42,703 nt of DNA from an uncultured Veillonella sp. (lineage in GTDB: Bacteria > Bacillota > Negativicutes > Veillonellales > Veillonellaceae), in contig NZ_CAKQFJ010000018.1 of NCBI RefSeq assembly GCF_934230905.1, forward strand, positions 1 to 42,703, given 5' to 3'. The position numbers were made by a program, and so were the translations under genes. The notes under the pieces were generated by a model, which saw only the letters and a program-made list of their open reading frames with translations, did not search any database and was not told where the DNA came from. How positions within the stretch are numbered: the first letter of the stretch is position 1; every line of letters starts with the position of its first letter. Below are positions 1 through 8,187 of the stretch, in pieces.

Positions 1-76
1 GAATGAGCTACATATGTCTACAGATTTTCCAACTTATTGGGATTAGTCACACACACTTTTTGTCCTATAACCCTAA

Positions 77-128
77 ATGCAAGGATATGGTGCAAGTATA
101 GTTTTTTATACTTGCGTTATCCTTGCAT
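77..128. repeat. Nested inverted repeat at left end of island (candidate integrase arm sites)
   Basis: An outer 11-bp inverted repeat (ATGCAAGGATA at 77-87, TATCCTTGCAT at 118-128) encloses an inner 9-bp one (GCAAGTATA at 92-100, TATACTTGC at 107-115). The decamer TGCAAGTATA at 91-100 recurs at the other end of the island (20585-20594, and inverted at 20622-20631). The outer arm touches the integrase stop codon. Arm-type integrase binding sites fit best. On the minus strand the same hairpin could also end the integrase transcript. Confidence 0.6.
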
Positions 129-1537
129 CAGGTATATAGGTTTGATACATAATTGAAAGTTTGCTCTTCATCTTGTATTGCATGAGCATATACTTTAATT
201 ATCATTGTTGTGTTATCATGACCAGCTAATTTGGCAATCTCAGTATACGGTACGTTGTGTTGAACTAGGTTTGAGATGAACGTATGCCGAGCCACATGGC
301 TTGATAAATGTTTTTCAATACCTAACTTTTTGCCAACCTTAGCAAAATAGCGTTTAGTAAAATTACTCTTGTCAATAGGACGTAAGCCAGTCTCATTTTC
401 AGCTACCCATAGGTTGCCTTTAGATGCTGCTCTAGCACGTTTTAGTACCGAGATAGTATAAGTACTACTAATCGGGATTACACGCTTGCTCGAGTGTGTT
501 TTAGGCTCTTTTCGATTCATGCCGTATTTGGTTTCACCCCATGATGAATTAACATGAACCTTGGCTTTACAATCATCAATGATCTCAATTTCATCCCATT
601 GTAAAGATTGTAGCTCACCAATACGCAAGCCACACTGGAACAGCAGCAGCACACAATGTTCTAAATGATGGCCTTTGTAATAATTAAGGAAACTTTGTGT
701 CTCATTGACTGTAAGAGCCTCTTTCGGGTGCTTTGGAGCTGTTGAGGCTGGTTTAATTAGAGAACTATAAAAATTAGTTGGAATCAAATCTAGACTATGT
801 AGTTTCTTTAAGGTCAAACTTAGTACGATAAATGTTTTCTTTATATTTGTAGAATATTGGTCTACAAATTGCTGCAATAATGACTTAGATAAGTCGGAAA
901 TAGGCGTAGTGCCAAAAAATGGTTTAATCCTATTTTTCGTTATATCCAAGTATAGTTTACGAGTGGCTTCGGCATACGTTGCTTTTGTAAAGTAATCGAT
1001 ACAGAAGTCATAATAGCTTTGATTGGCACCCGTTGGTACTTTTTTCTTCGATGATTCTATCTGATCGCATTCGATAAAGTGATACTTATACAACCCATTA
1101 TCACGATCTAGAATCCTTCTTTTACGCTCAGCTTCGGCTTCTTCTTTCGAGGTGAAACCTTTGGAGCGGAATTTTATTATTTTACCCTGGTCATCACAAT
1201 ACAAAGGTAGATTGCGTATATAATAATACGTTTTACCACTTCGTTGTGTTTCCTTCGAGATGATACCTTTACCTGATGGAATTTGGTACATAATGGACTC
1301 GTTTCTCTTGCCATTGGAGTACCTGTTCACAAAATCATTATAAAAGATACCATAGTTATTGGCAATGAAGGATTCACAATCATTTAGCGTAAAGTAATAG
1401 CAATTACCAACCTTATTTTTAGGTAGTAAATACCCTTGATCACGTAAACGCTTTCGAAGTGTTTGCACTGATACATTTAAGAATTCGCTCAACTCTTGAA
1501 TAGAGAGGGCTGCGGTGGTCGTATTTGAAGTTTTCAT
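128..1537 (-). CDS. int: Tyrosine recombinase / integrase of the island
   Basis: This 469-aa site-specific recombinase probably catalyses integration and excision of the island at a tRNA-Arg gene. Residues about 10-60 form an excisionase/MerR-like helix-turn-helix (LSIQELSEFLNVSVQTLRKR), followed by an arm-binding region, a SAM-like core-binding domain (about 180-270) and the catalytic domain. Catalytic signatures are visible: Arg in CGLRIGELQSL, HxxR in SSHVARHTF, His in LAGHDN and the nucleophile Tyr in KVYAH. An N-terminal HTH fused to the integrase is less usual. The start has an upstream AAAGGAGGG with a long spacer. It is the last gene of a minus-strand run with the two genes to its right, and its stop lies inside the end repeats. 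Confidence 0.93.
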   Translation of the reverse strand: MKTSNTTTAALSIQELSEFLNVSVQTLRKRLRDQGYLLPKNKVGNCYYFTLNDCESFIANNYGIFYNDFVNRYSNGKRNESIMYQIPSGKGIISKETQRSGKTYYYIRNLPLYCDDQGKIIKFRSKGFTSKEEAEAERKRRILDRDNGLYKYHFIECDQIESSKKKVPTGANQSYYDFCIDYFTKATYAEATRKLYLDITKNRIKPFFGTTPISDLSKSLLQQFVDQYSTNIKKTFIVLSLTLKKLHSLDLIPTNFYSSLIKPASTAPKHPKEALTVNETQSFLNYYKGHHLEHCVLLLFQCGLRIGELQSLQWDEIEIIDDCKAKVHVNSSWGETKYGMNRKEPKTHSSKRVIPISSTYTISVLKRARAASKGNLWVAENETGLRPIDKSNFTKRYFAKVGKKLGIEKHLSSHVARHTFISNLVQHNVPYTEIAKLAGHDNTTMIIKVYAHAIQDEEQTFNYVSNLYT

Positions 1538-1589
1538 GGCCGGTACAGCCCTCCTTTCTAAACTATTAGCCTAATAACTATCAAATTAG

Positions 1590-2264
1590 TTATAAGAACA
1601 TGTCCCTTTTTATTAGGTTATTCCATTCCATTAAATTAGGGCTTTGTTGGCTTAATTGCTCATAATTGGGAATAGCATAGAATTGGTTAATACTTAAGTC
1701 CCCTTGTGGAATGCAGAGTATAGCTTGTGGAAACAAGAAATTATATCGTCTCGTGTAGCGTTGTCGTGCATACGTATTAGCATCCGTCAATGTCATGAAC
1801 TTTCTAGCTATGACATTGGTTAAACCTTTAGATTCTATAATTCCTTTTAGCGTGTACGAATTATCGGCAGTACCATATCCTTGGTCAGATATAATTGCCC
1901 ATATCCCTAGATTGTTATTTTCCATGAGCTCAGTACTCGTAGTGGCGTTTGCAGAACCACTAAATAGCATAGGTGAGTTAGGTGCATAGTTAAGTTGTGT
2001 ATTATGCTCACCCCTACATATATTTATGAACCACTGTTCCTTAGGAATATACAAGGATTGGTTATAATAGATTATTGAGGTCGCTAGTTGATTAGCTTCT
2101 TCTACAGTTTTTACCTGGCTGAAATATACCGCATGGTATTGTTCCATCCACTGTGTCATATAATCAAGAGAATGATGTACAACGTATGCAACAGGGCTTA
2201 TTGCTGTATAGAAATTAATGTTATTTTGTGGTTCTTGTGCTGGATGATTAATGTTGATATTCAT
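1590..2264 (-). CDS. Hypothetical protein with two viroplasmin/RNase H1-N-like segments
   Basis: A 224-aa protein without a signal peptide or clear membrane segment. I do not recognise it firmly. Two segments resemble each other: one around FSQVKTVEEANQLA (about residues 49-62) and one around ARKFMTLTDANTYARQRY (about 153-170). Both look like the K-F-x-T-x-x-E/D-A pattern of the small RNase H1 N-terminal/viroplasmin nucleic-acid-binding fold, so an internal duplication is plausible. The start lies one base past the stop of the upstream ATPase gene, with its GGAGGAAGAG ribosome site inside that gene, so translation is probably coupled. This suggests a role in replication or maintenance of the element. 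Confidence 0.55.
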   Translation of the reverse strand: MNININHPAQEPQNNINFYTAISPVAYVVHHSLDYMTQWMEQYHAVYFSQVKTVEEANQLATSIIYYNQSLYIPKEQWFINICRGEHNTQLNYAPNSPMLFSGSANATTSTELMENNNLGIWAIISDQGYGTADNSYTLKGIIESKGLTNVIARKFMTLTDANTYARQRYTRRYNFLFPQAILCIPQGDLSINQFYAIPNYEQLSQQSPNLMEWNNLIKRDMFL

Positions 2265-2265
2265 A

Positions 2266-4350
2266 TTACTCTTCCTCCATAGTTAATTTAGAATAGTTAG
2301 ATAGTGGGATGCAGATGACATCCATTTTTTTAGTTCCTTTGGTCAGTTTTGTATATGGGCGGAGCTTTTTGCGGTCAGATCCACCATATCCTTTAGAGAT
2401 GCCTTCATCTCGAAGCCGATTTGCAATAGTATCCATCGTATATTCCATGCGACGACCTAGCCGTTGGCAAGTTTTTTCAACATAAGCGAATGCCGGACTC
2501 GGTATTAGTATGAGATCTGTTTGATGTATAATACCAACGTATTGGTCTGGATTAGCCCAGTATGTGGCTTTATCAGGTGCATATGTAACTTCGTTAGCTG
2601 CTTCACCATTAGCCAATGTTCTAAGAAATAACGCTGTTGGCGTTGCATCGTTACATAACTCATTATTTGCAATAACTAAGCCCTTGATAGTATCGCACCA
2701 CTGCTGATATAAAATATTGGCTTTCTCTTGACTGTGGTAGTTACACCATACGCCAAAATCAAGAATTATTTTGGCAAGAAGTGCTTGTACCTGATACATA
2801 GCATTAATTCGTGCATGCTGACTAATTCCATATACTGGCGACGTATTTTGAACCATACAGACTATGTCGTCATAATGCTCCTCAATATAACGGATAAATA
2901 GCACCATATATTCGTCTAACCTTGCTGCCTTTAAATGCTGTTTAGCATGAGCTTTATCGTTTTGGAAATCAGTCAAAACCTGGTTGTTTACATCTTCCTG
3001 ATTCATGAAGATTGGCAATAGTCGTAACTTACTAGACTGCTGTAATTCATTAGGATAGGATTCAGCAGTTATGATTGCGGTATGCATTTGTTGAGTCCGC
3101 TCTAAGCGACTGCCTGCTTCACTAGACTTTGCCCTACCTTGACTCTCCGAGAGTGGACGAATGAACTTCTCAAATTTAGCTAGTAAAGTTTTGTCATTTG
3201 TTAGCTTGCAGTCATCGAATATTACCGTTTGATCTTTATAGTGGGTTGACACCAGTTCAATTGCACGGTCAGTATCATTAAATGATGCGTATGTCTCGTG
3301 ATTAAATAGTAGGAAGAAAATCTTTGCGAGAGATGTCTTTCTACTACCCGTAGGAGCAATTAGTGTTGGCACATACTGTATAGGGTGAGAGCCCTCTTGG
3401 AATAACTTTCTTACAAAACCACTATGAGCATGTAAGAAGAGTGGTAAAACAACCTCGAATGGGGCGAGCTTTAATAATTTGAGACCATAATCGTACAGGT
3501 TGTATCTGTGGTGTTGGTCGACACTTGGCAAAGTTAACAATGTGTCACCATCTTCATTCTGTCCAGGATGAAATTTTTTGGCTTCAAAGGCTTTTCCCCA
3601 GCCAGGATATTTATTTACTTTTGTGCTTTTCATAGCTGCCTTATCTTGTATATAACGTTCAGCTATATACTGTTTGAACAGCTCTTTAGCTTTTCCGCAA
3701 TCAGCATTGAAGCTGATTTCGGGAAACCTCTTCTTGAGCAATGAATATAGAGTATCAAGCTGTTCTTTTGGGATGATGACATCTGCCTCTGAAATCGATG
3801 TTTTGACATGGATTACATAAAAGCTTTGACAACGATCTAAATCGTAAACCTCACGTTCCTCTGTAAATGAAAGTACACAATTTAGAATCTCATCTTTTGG
3901 CTCCTGCGTCACTTTATCAATTTGACAAATAACACCATCGTACTCAACAAAGCTTTTTAACCGATTATTGCAATGGCTAGTTTTGGTGTTTGCTGAGACC
4001 TGAAACTCGTTTACGTTGATTGCCGTTAAGACTACAGGGTATGTGGATACGTCTTGTGGTCTTAGTGCTGATTCATTATATCGATGATTAACGCTCGATA
4101 TATCCTTTTTCAGAAGTTGCTCAATATTTCCTGATGGGGAAATACTAGCATATGCACTAAAGGTAGATGCATTTATTGTAGAAATAAGAGGTGGTGAACC
4201 TTGTTCTTCTACTTTTGGTACCGTGGGGAGTGGTATATCTTCATAGGTAACACTACTCCTTGTTAATGGCTGAAAAGTTACTAATTCAGCAGTAGAGATG
4301 TTGGCCTTTTGAGGCTCATCACTGGGGGATAAAGGGAAATTTTTTTCCAT
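2266..4350 (-). CDS. P-loop ATPase, DUF927/primase-helicase-like, of the mobile element
   Basis: This 694-aa protein has a Walker A-like motif APTGSRKTS near residues 330-340 (Arg before the Lys is unusual) and a Walker B-like VIFDDCK near 375. The C-terminal 80 residues look like a basic winged-helix DNA-binding region. The N-terminal about 100 residues are Ser/Pro-rich and probably disordered. This layout resembles the DUF927-type and primase-associated helicases found on integrative elements and phages, so a role in element replication is inferred. The start has a strong AAGGAGG. It is the first gene of the minus-strand run with the 224-aa gene and the integrase. A terminator-like hairpin lies about 90 bp upstream. 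Confidence 0.65.
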   Translation of the reverse strand: MEKNFPLSPSDEPQKANISTAELVTFQPLTRSSVTYEDIPLPTVPKVEEQGSPPLISTINASTFSAYASISPSGNIEQLLKKDISSVNHRYNESALRPQDVSTYPVVLTAINVNEFQVSANTKTSHCNNRLKSFVEYDGVICQIDKVTQEPKDEILNCVLSFTEEREVYDLDRCQSFYVIHVKTSISEADVIIPKEQLDTLYSLLKKRFPEISFNADCGKAKELFKQYIAERYIQDKAAMKSTKVNKYPGWGKAFEAKKFHPGQNEDGDTLLTLPSVDQHHRYNLYDYGLKLLKLAPFEVVLPLFLHAHSGFVRKLFQEGSHPIQYVPTLIAPTGSRKTSLAKIFFLLFNHETYASFNDTDRAIELVSTHYKDQTVIFDDCKLTNDKTLLAKFEKFIRPLSESQGRAKSSEAGSRLERTQQMHTAIITAESYPNELQQSSKLRLLPIFMNQEDVNNQVLTDFQNDKAHAKQHLKAARLDEYMVLFIRYIEEHYDDIVCMVQNTSPVYGISQHARINAMYQVQALLAKIILDFGVWCNYHSQEKANILYQQWCDTIKGLVIANNELCNDATPTALFLRTLANGEAANEVTYAPDKATYWANPDQYVGIIHQTDLILIPSPAFAYVEKTCQRLGRRMEYTMDTIANRLRDEGISKGYGGSDRKKLRPYTKLTKGTKKMDVICIPLSNYSKLTMEEE

Positions 4351-4436
4351 TTTGTTTGCCTCCTTAAAATTATTTAATGTAGCAGCTGACTACACTAATA
4401 GTTTATAATTCTTTGTGTTATACTAGTTGTATATGT

Positions 4437-4479
4437 AAAAAAATAAAAAAATAGCCATTTTTAAAATTAAAAATGGCTA
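4437..4479 (-). terminator. Terminator-like hairpin upstream of the ATPase gene
   Basis: A 13-bp perfect stem (4452-4464 with 4467-4479, 2-nt loop) is followed, reading the minus strand, by a T-rich run (complement of the A-run at 4437-4450). No minus-strand gene lies immediately upstream, so it either blocks read-through antisense to the 788-aa gene or acts as a leader attenuator for the ATPase operon. I see no clear promoter in the 181-bp gap. Confidence 0.55.
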
Positions 4480-4531
4480 ATTAATATAAAAATGTGGTAT
4501 TTTGAGATGGTTAAGGTTAGAAAAATAAAAA

Positions 4532-6898
4532 ATGAATAGAAATGACTTGGATGTTTTGAACAGAGAGTTTCATAATATATTTTTTAAAAGTGCCCCGTTG
4601 AGGAAAAATAGTACAGGTGGTTATGAAAGTTATATTTATGAAGATACTAAAATTCGATTAATAGATCCTGAGTATATGTGTTTTTATAAATATTTATTGT
4701 CGTTATATCAAAGAATAAGTGATTATAATCATGAGCAGAATATAAAAGTAGAATATAAGAATTTGGAAAACAATATATGGGAATTTTTATATGATGAGTT
4801 AGATAGTTTATATGGGCTATGTTTATCGAAAGAAAAAACAAGCTATATGAGTAATCCTTATGATTCTTTTATTATAAGAGCTGGATTAGAGCCTAGAGAT
4901 TTTGATGCTATTCGGATACTTTTGGGTGTAATGCATATGAATGTAGAATCTAATTCTATTTCGTTATATTCTGATTCTTTTTTTATAAAAGATGTAATCG
5001 ACCATTATATTGCATTGTCTATATTACAGCATATAGATTTAAATAATTCAGAAAATAATGAGTCTAAGGAGAGCAGTAGAAATCGAAGAACTAAAAAATG
5101 TACTTCTACGATGGCTTTTAATAAAATATATACATTTAATGGTACAGTACTTTCAGAACCAGCTGCAACTTTTGTGGCTAAGGATTTTCCAAACATAGTT
5201 TTAGCATCAATAGATTCTCCAAATAATTCTTTAATGATACATAAAAAAATGCTGTTAAGTGATGCGTGTTTTGAAGTATTAGAAGGAAAAAATTATACAG
5301 GTCTTCAGGACTTAATCAAGAAGTCTCAAAAACTATATAAAAACCTAGTGAAGAAAGAGGTTGAAGGGGAGTATGCTTTAAACGAAGCATTTTTATTAGA
5401 GCAACTTGATGAACAAACATGCTGTTTACCAATCGTATTGCTACATAAGTGGCTTTATCAACAGAATGTATCCTATGAGATTCGGACCCTATTATCTTTA
5501 AATTATCATGAGCTTAATGCATCTTTATTTCTTTTCTTGATGCTATTATGTAACTTGCCACACTATATGGCTGTTTCCGTGCTAAAGCGGTTTAATGAGA
5601 TGCCAACTCGTGGTTTATTTACCAATAAACCTTTTATAAATACAGAAGAGTTAATTGATTATGAAGAAGCTTTTTTGAATATAGAGTTATTAAATCAGGT
5701 GCTATTAGTATTCTTGTTTGATATTTTTCCGTTTATTGATCAAACAATAAAATCTATAGTTGGAAAATCTAATGATGAATGTCTTGAACGTTATAAATTG
5801 GACTCGTATAATGTTTTATCAAGTTTAGCTTATAATTCATATCAGAAAGAATTGAAAGCTTTATATAATAAAACTGATATGTCTTCATATTATGATTGTG
5901 ATATAGTGCAGTATTTAGATAGTTTTTTGCATAAGCCTCTTTCGCTTCAAATACAACAAAAGGAGGGGCTAAATATAGTGAAGGGCGATATGAAGTTTTC
6001 GGGCGTCGCTTGGTCTCAAGCTTCTAAAAGGGATAGCTTATTTAATACTACGCATCAATGTATTTTAGATTTATTTATATATCTTTATAATGAATATAGA
6101 GTATACATCCATAGGGAAAACACTTATAAGAGTGGACACTCTATATTTATAGAAGAAGATATGGTTCAATCTAACCCACAATCTATTTCTTGGGCCTCTA
6201 AGGATACTAGGTGGAATAAAAAACTGGAGACCGAACGATTAACTGATTCGGTATATATTTGGATAAAGAAAATGTATTCAATTGATTCATCGTATGTATG
6301 GGGACGTTCAGAGGATGAACGATTAGTTGATTTATTAAAAATACAGGAAAATGAATCTACGTTGTTTAGGGGATTAACTAAATACAGATATCATTATAAT
6401 GATACTTTTGAACTTAGTGATCCGATGAAGAACGTAAAAAAAGTACTTACTAAATTCTTTAAGTGCTTTTATGCTGTATTAAACTGTGGTGATATTGAAA
6501 GTATGCCTCTAAAAAAATTTGTATTACAGGATGAGTATCTTAAAATGCATATGAAAAATCCTATATTAGATACATTTAATAAGGATACTTTTTGGTTATA
6601 TTTACCATATCTTAATAATGAGAATATAAGCAAATTTCTTGAGTGTGTTGTAACTTGCGATAAGCATAGTTTAAGAAAATCATATTTAGCCTTATATGAT
6701 ATACTCGAACAGTTTTTATGGAGTATTTCATTATATTTAGAAAAATGTAGTATAGAGAAAAAGGAGGCTACTATTCGTCTTAAAAAGGTGATATTAGACA
6801 AGATAATTTGTGAACCTATGAGGAATAGAAGATTATTTAAAGGTCGACCTAATCTTAGAATGCAATTGATTAAACCAGCTAAAAGAGATAATAACTGA
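4532..6898 (+). CDS. Large hypothetical protein of unknown function (788 aa)
   Basis: I do not recognise this protein. It is 788 aa, very rich in Lys, Asn, Tyr, Leu and Ile, and the gene is visibly more AT-rich than the genes right of the island, pointing to horizontal origin. No signal peptide, P-loop, HUH, nuclease or HTH motif is evident. A hydrophobic stretch near residues 325-350 (NASLFLFLMLLCNLPHYM) reads more like a buried helix than a membrane segment. The C-terminus is basic. The ribosome site is weak. It stands alone on the plus strand, just left of an iteron-like array, so an initiator or partition-linked protein is possible, as is a cargo or defence gene. None of these has motif support. 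Confidence 0.6.
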   Translation: MNRNDLDVLNREFHNIFFKSAPLRKNSTGGYESYIYEDTKIRLIDPEYMCFYKYLLSLYQRISDYNHEQNIKVEYKNLENNIWEFLYDELDSLYGLCLSKEKTSYMSNPYDSFIIRAGLEPRDFDAIRILLGVMHMNVESNSISLYSDSFFIKDVIDHYIALSILQHIDLNNSENNESKESSRNRRTKKCTSTMAFNKIYTFNGTVLSEPAATFVAKDFPNIVLASIDSPNNSLMIHKKMLLSDACFEVLEGKNYTGLQDLIKKSQKLYKNLVKKEVEGEYALNEAFLLEQLDEQTCCLPIVLLHKWLYQQNVSYEIRTLLSLNYHELNASLFLFLMLLCNLPHYMAVSVLKRFNEMPTRGLFTNKPFINTEELIDYEEAFLNIELLNQVLLVFLFDIFPFIDQTIKSIVGKSNDECLERYKLDSYNVLSSLAYNSYQKELKALYNKTDMSSYYDCDIVQYLDSFLHKPLSLQIQQKEGLNIVKGDMKFSGVAWSQASKRDSLFNTTHQCILDLFIYLYNEYRVYIHRENTYKSGHSIFIEEDMVQSNPQSISWASKDTRWNKKLETERLTDSVYIWIKKMYSIDSSYVWGRSEDERLVDLLKIQENESTLFRGLTKYRYHYNDTFELSDPMKNVKKVLTKFFKCFYAVLNCGDIESMPLKKFVLQDEYLKMHMKNPILDTFNKDTFWLYLPYLNNENISKFLECVVTCDKHSLRKSYLALYDILEQFLWSISLYLEKCSIEKKEATIRLKKVILDKIICEPMRNRRLFKGRPNLRMQLIKPAKRDNN

Positions 6899-6910
6899 TA
6901 TTTTCACACT

Positions 6911-7007
6911 GTATTTACCAAATTTACCATTTTTACCAATTTTTAAGATAGATTAGTACATATATTACATACCTTTATTTTTTGGTAAATTTGGTAAAAA
7001 TGGATAA
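6911..7007. repeat. Iteron-like array: three TTACCA units facing three inverted units, 9-bp period
   Basis: TTACCA occurs at 6915, 6924 and 6933. The inverted form TGGTAA occurs at 6983 and 6992, and a degenerate TGGATA at 7001. All neighbours are exactly 9 bp apart, making a mirror-image 3+3 array around an AT-rich centre. It sits between the 788-aa gene and the mobilisation genes. Such arrays bind replication initiators or relaxosome proteins. The function is inferred from spacing and context. Confidence 0.6.
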
Positions 7008-7028
7008 AAATTTTGTACATACAAATCT

Positions 7029-7139
7029 CTATCTTGCTTTCTGTCGTTTTTTATAAGGGAGATAAAATATAGATAAGCAAGATAGAACAACCTTAGAATA
7101 AGATTATAGTTTAGCTTCGTTATAAAAAACGACAGAAAG
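7029..7139. repeat. Competing inverted repeats, candidate oriT or single-strand origin
   Basis: A perfect 20-bp inverted repeat pairs 7037-7056 with 7120-7139. An overlapping 11-bp repeat pairs 7029-7039 with 7075-7085, so the two pairings are mutually exclusive. The region lies immediately upstream of a MobC-like gene and a relaxase, the usual place for oriT. A single-strand origin or an RNA switch ahead of mobC are alternatives. No nic site can be assigned by eye. Confidence 0.5.
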
Positions 7140-7172
7140 GCGGGGCGTGTCAATAAAGACACGCCCCGCCTT
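7137..7172. terminator. Strong GC-rich hairpin before the mobilisation genes
   Basis: A perfect 14-bp stem (7137-7150 with 7159-7172, 8-nt loop) with a core of GGCGGGGCGTGT, striking in such AT-rich DNA. It directly abuts the right arm of the 20-bp inverted repeat. Only TTAATTTAT follows on the plus strand, so it is a weak classic terminator and may instead be part of oriT. Confidence 0.55.
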
Positions 7173-7246
7173 AATTTATAAAAAAGTAATAGTAATTGTA
7201 CATACAGATAATTATAAATTCTTTATCTGTGCAGAAAGGAACTATT

Positions 7247-7549
7247 ATGAAAAAAGATAATAAGTCTATACGATTTAATTTTAGGTTAGCAGAAAATGAG
7301 TTTAAATTTATTGAAGCTCAAGCATCGCTCTGTGATATATCGGTATCTGAATACATAAGGCGATGCTCTTTAAATGAGGAAAAAATAGTGATAGTCGACC
7401 CTGAACAATCGATTGCTTCATCATTAGGTAAAATTTATAGCGTTCTATCTAATCATGATGAACTTACCTTTGAAGATAAGAAGGAGATATATAGTGGTTT
7501 ATCAGGAGTAGTGGATACCTTACATAAGGTGATTGAGGAGTTACAATAA
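7247..7549 (+). CDS. MobC-like relaxosome accessory protein (ribbon-helix-helix)
   Basis: A 100-aa protein beginning MKKDNKSIRFNFRLAENE and containing an ISVSEYIRRC segment, the pattern of MobC/ribbon-helix-helix proteins that bind oriT and help the relaxase nick. The start chosen at 7247 has AGAAAGGA six bases upstream; the open frame also extends 17 codons further upstream without a ribosome site. Its stop overlaps the relaxase start by one base (TAATG), indicating translational coupling. The candidate oriT lies just upstream. It may also repress its own promoter, as many such proteins do. Confidence 0.75.
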   Translation: MKKDNKSIRFNFRLAENEFKFIEAQASLCDISVSEYIRRCSLNEEKIVIVDPEQSIASSLGKIYSVLSNHDELTFEDKKEIYSGLSGVVDTLHKVIEELQ

Positions 7550-8040
7550 TGGCAATATTAAAATTTATCAAACGAAATGGAATGGAGCTACCAAATGCGA
7601 TTCAATATATATCAGATGAGTATAAGACATCTAGTGATTATGTTTTTGGTATATTAATGGGAAGTAATTATCCACTTTCAGAATTTGAACTTGTAAAAAA
7701 AATGTCACATATAAAGGATGAGTCGAAATTATTCATACATGTTGTATTTTCATTAGATTGTGCGGATACTATACCATTAGATACAGTACTTGAGATTTGT
7801 AAAGCGGTGGGACGACTACTTTCTAAAGATATATATCAAGTATTGGGGGCCATTCATTATAAAAATGAAGCTCATATACATTGTCATTATATAATTAATT
7901 CGATTGGTTTGAATTATAAGCGTTATGAACAAGGTATGTCTTTGTGGTCATATAAACAGGCAATTAACAAAATTATTGAACCATATGGAATTAATCCGAT
8001 ACCATATTATCAAGGTGATGAGGAAGGTAGTTGTTTATAA
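7549..8040 (+). CDS. Minimal MobP/VirD2-like relaxase (HUH domain only)
   Basis: A 163-aa protein with the HUH relaxase motif III, AHIHCHYIINS, near residues 103-113; the histidines coordinate the metal for DNA nicking. The N-terminal region (AIQYISDEYKT) holds tyrosines that could be the nucleophile. Relaxases of this family are usually 300 aa or more, with a C-terminal helicase, primase or coupling region. Here the gene stops right after the catalytic domain with a clean TAA, so it is either a compact relaxase of a small mobilisable element or a truncation. Together with mobC it suggests mobilisation in trans by a helper, because no conjugation apparatus is visible. Confidence 0.75.
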   Translation: MAILKFIKRNGMELPNAIQYISDEYKTSSDYVFGILMGSNYPLSEFELVKKMSHIKDESKLFIHVVFSLDCADTIPLDTVLEICKAVGRLLSKDIYQVLGAIHYKNEAHIHCHYIINSIGLNYKRYEQGMSLWSYKQAINKIIEPYGINPIPYYQGDEEGSCL

Positions 8041-8134
8041 AAAATAAAGATAAGGCTGTAACAAAATAATTCCTTAAATTTAAAAATCGGGGCCCTAACA
8101 AGATTGTCCTTAAATAAAAAAGCGTTCCGAAGTA

Positions 8135-8176
8135 ATCTGTCCCCCTTTACAGGTTGTCTAGTAAAGGGGGACAGAT
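8135..8176. terminator. Bidirectional hairpin between convergent mob and anthranilate operons
   Basis: A perfect 16-bp stem (8135-8150 with 8161-8176, 10-nt loop) whose core is CTGTCCCCCTTTAC. It lies between the relaxase (plus) and the reductase (minus), where both operons should end. There is no strong U-run directly after the stem on either strand; a TTTTTTATTT tract lies about 15 bases beyond it on the minus strand. A MITE end or scar is an alternative. Confidence 0.55.
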
Positions 8177-8187
8177 CATTCAGTAAA

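Noticed and set aside
6965..7162. 65-aa minus-strand open frame in the control region
   Set aside because: It runs across the hairpin and inverted repeats and has no ribosome site.
8041..8187. Insertion sequence remnant
   Set aside because: A hairpin is present, but no transposase fragment or target duplication was found.
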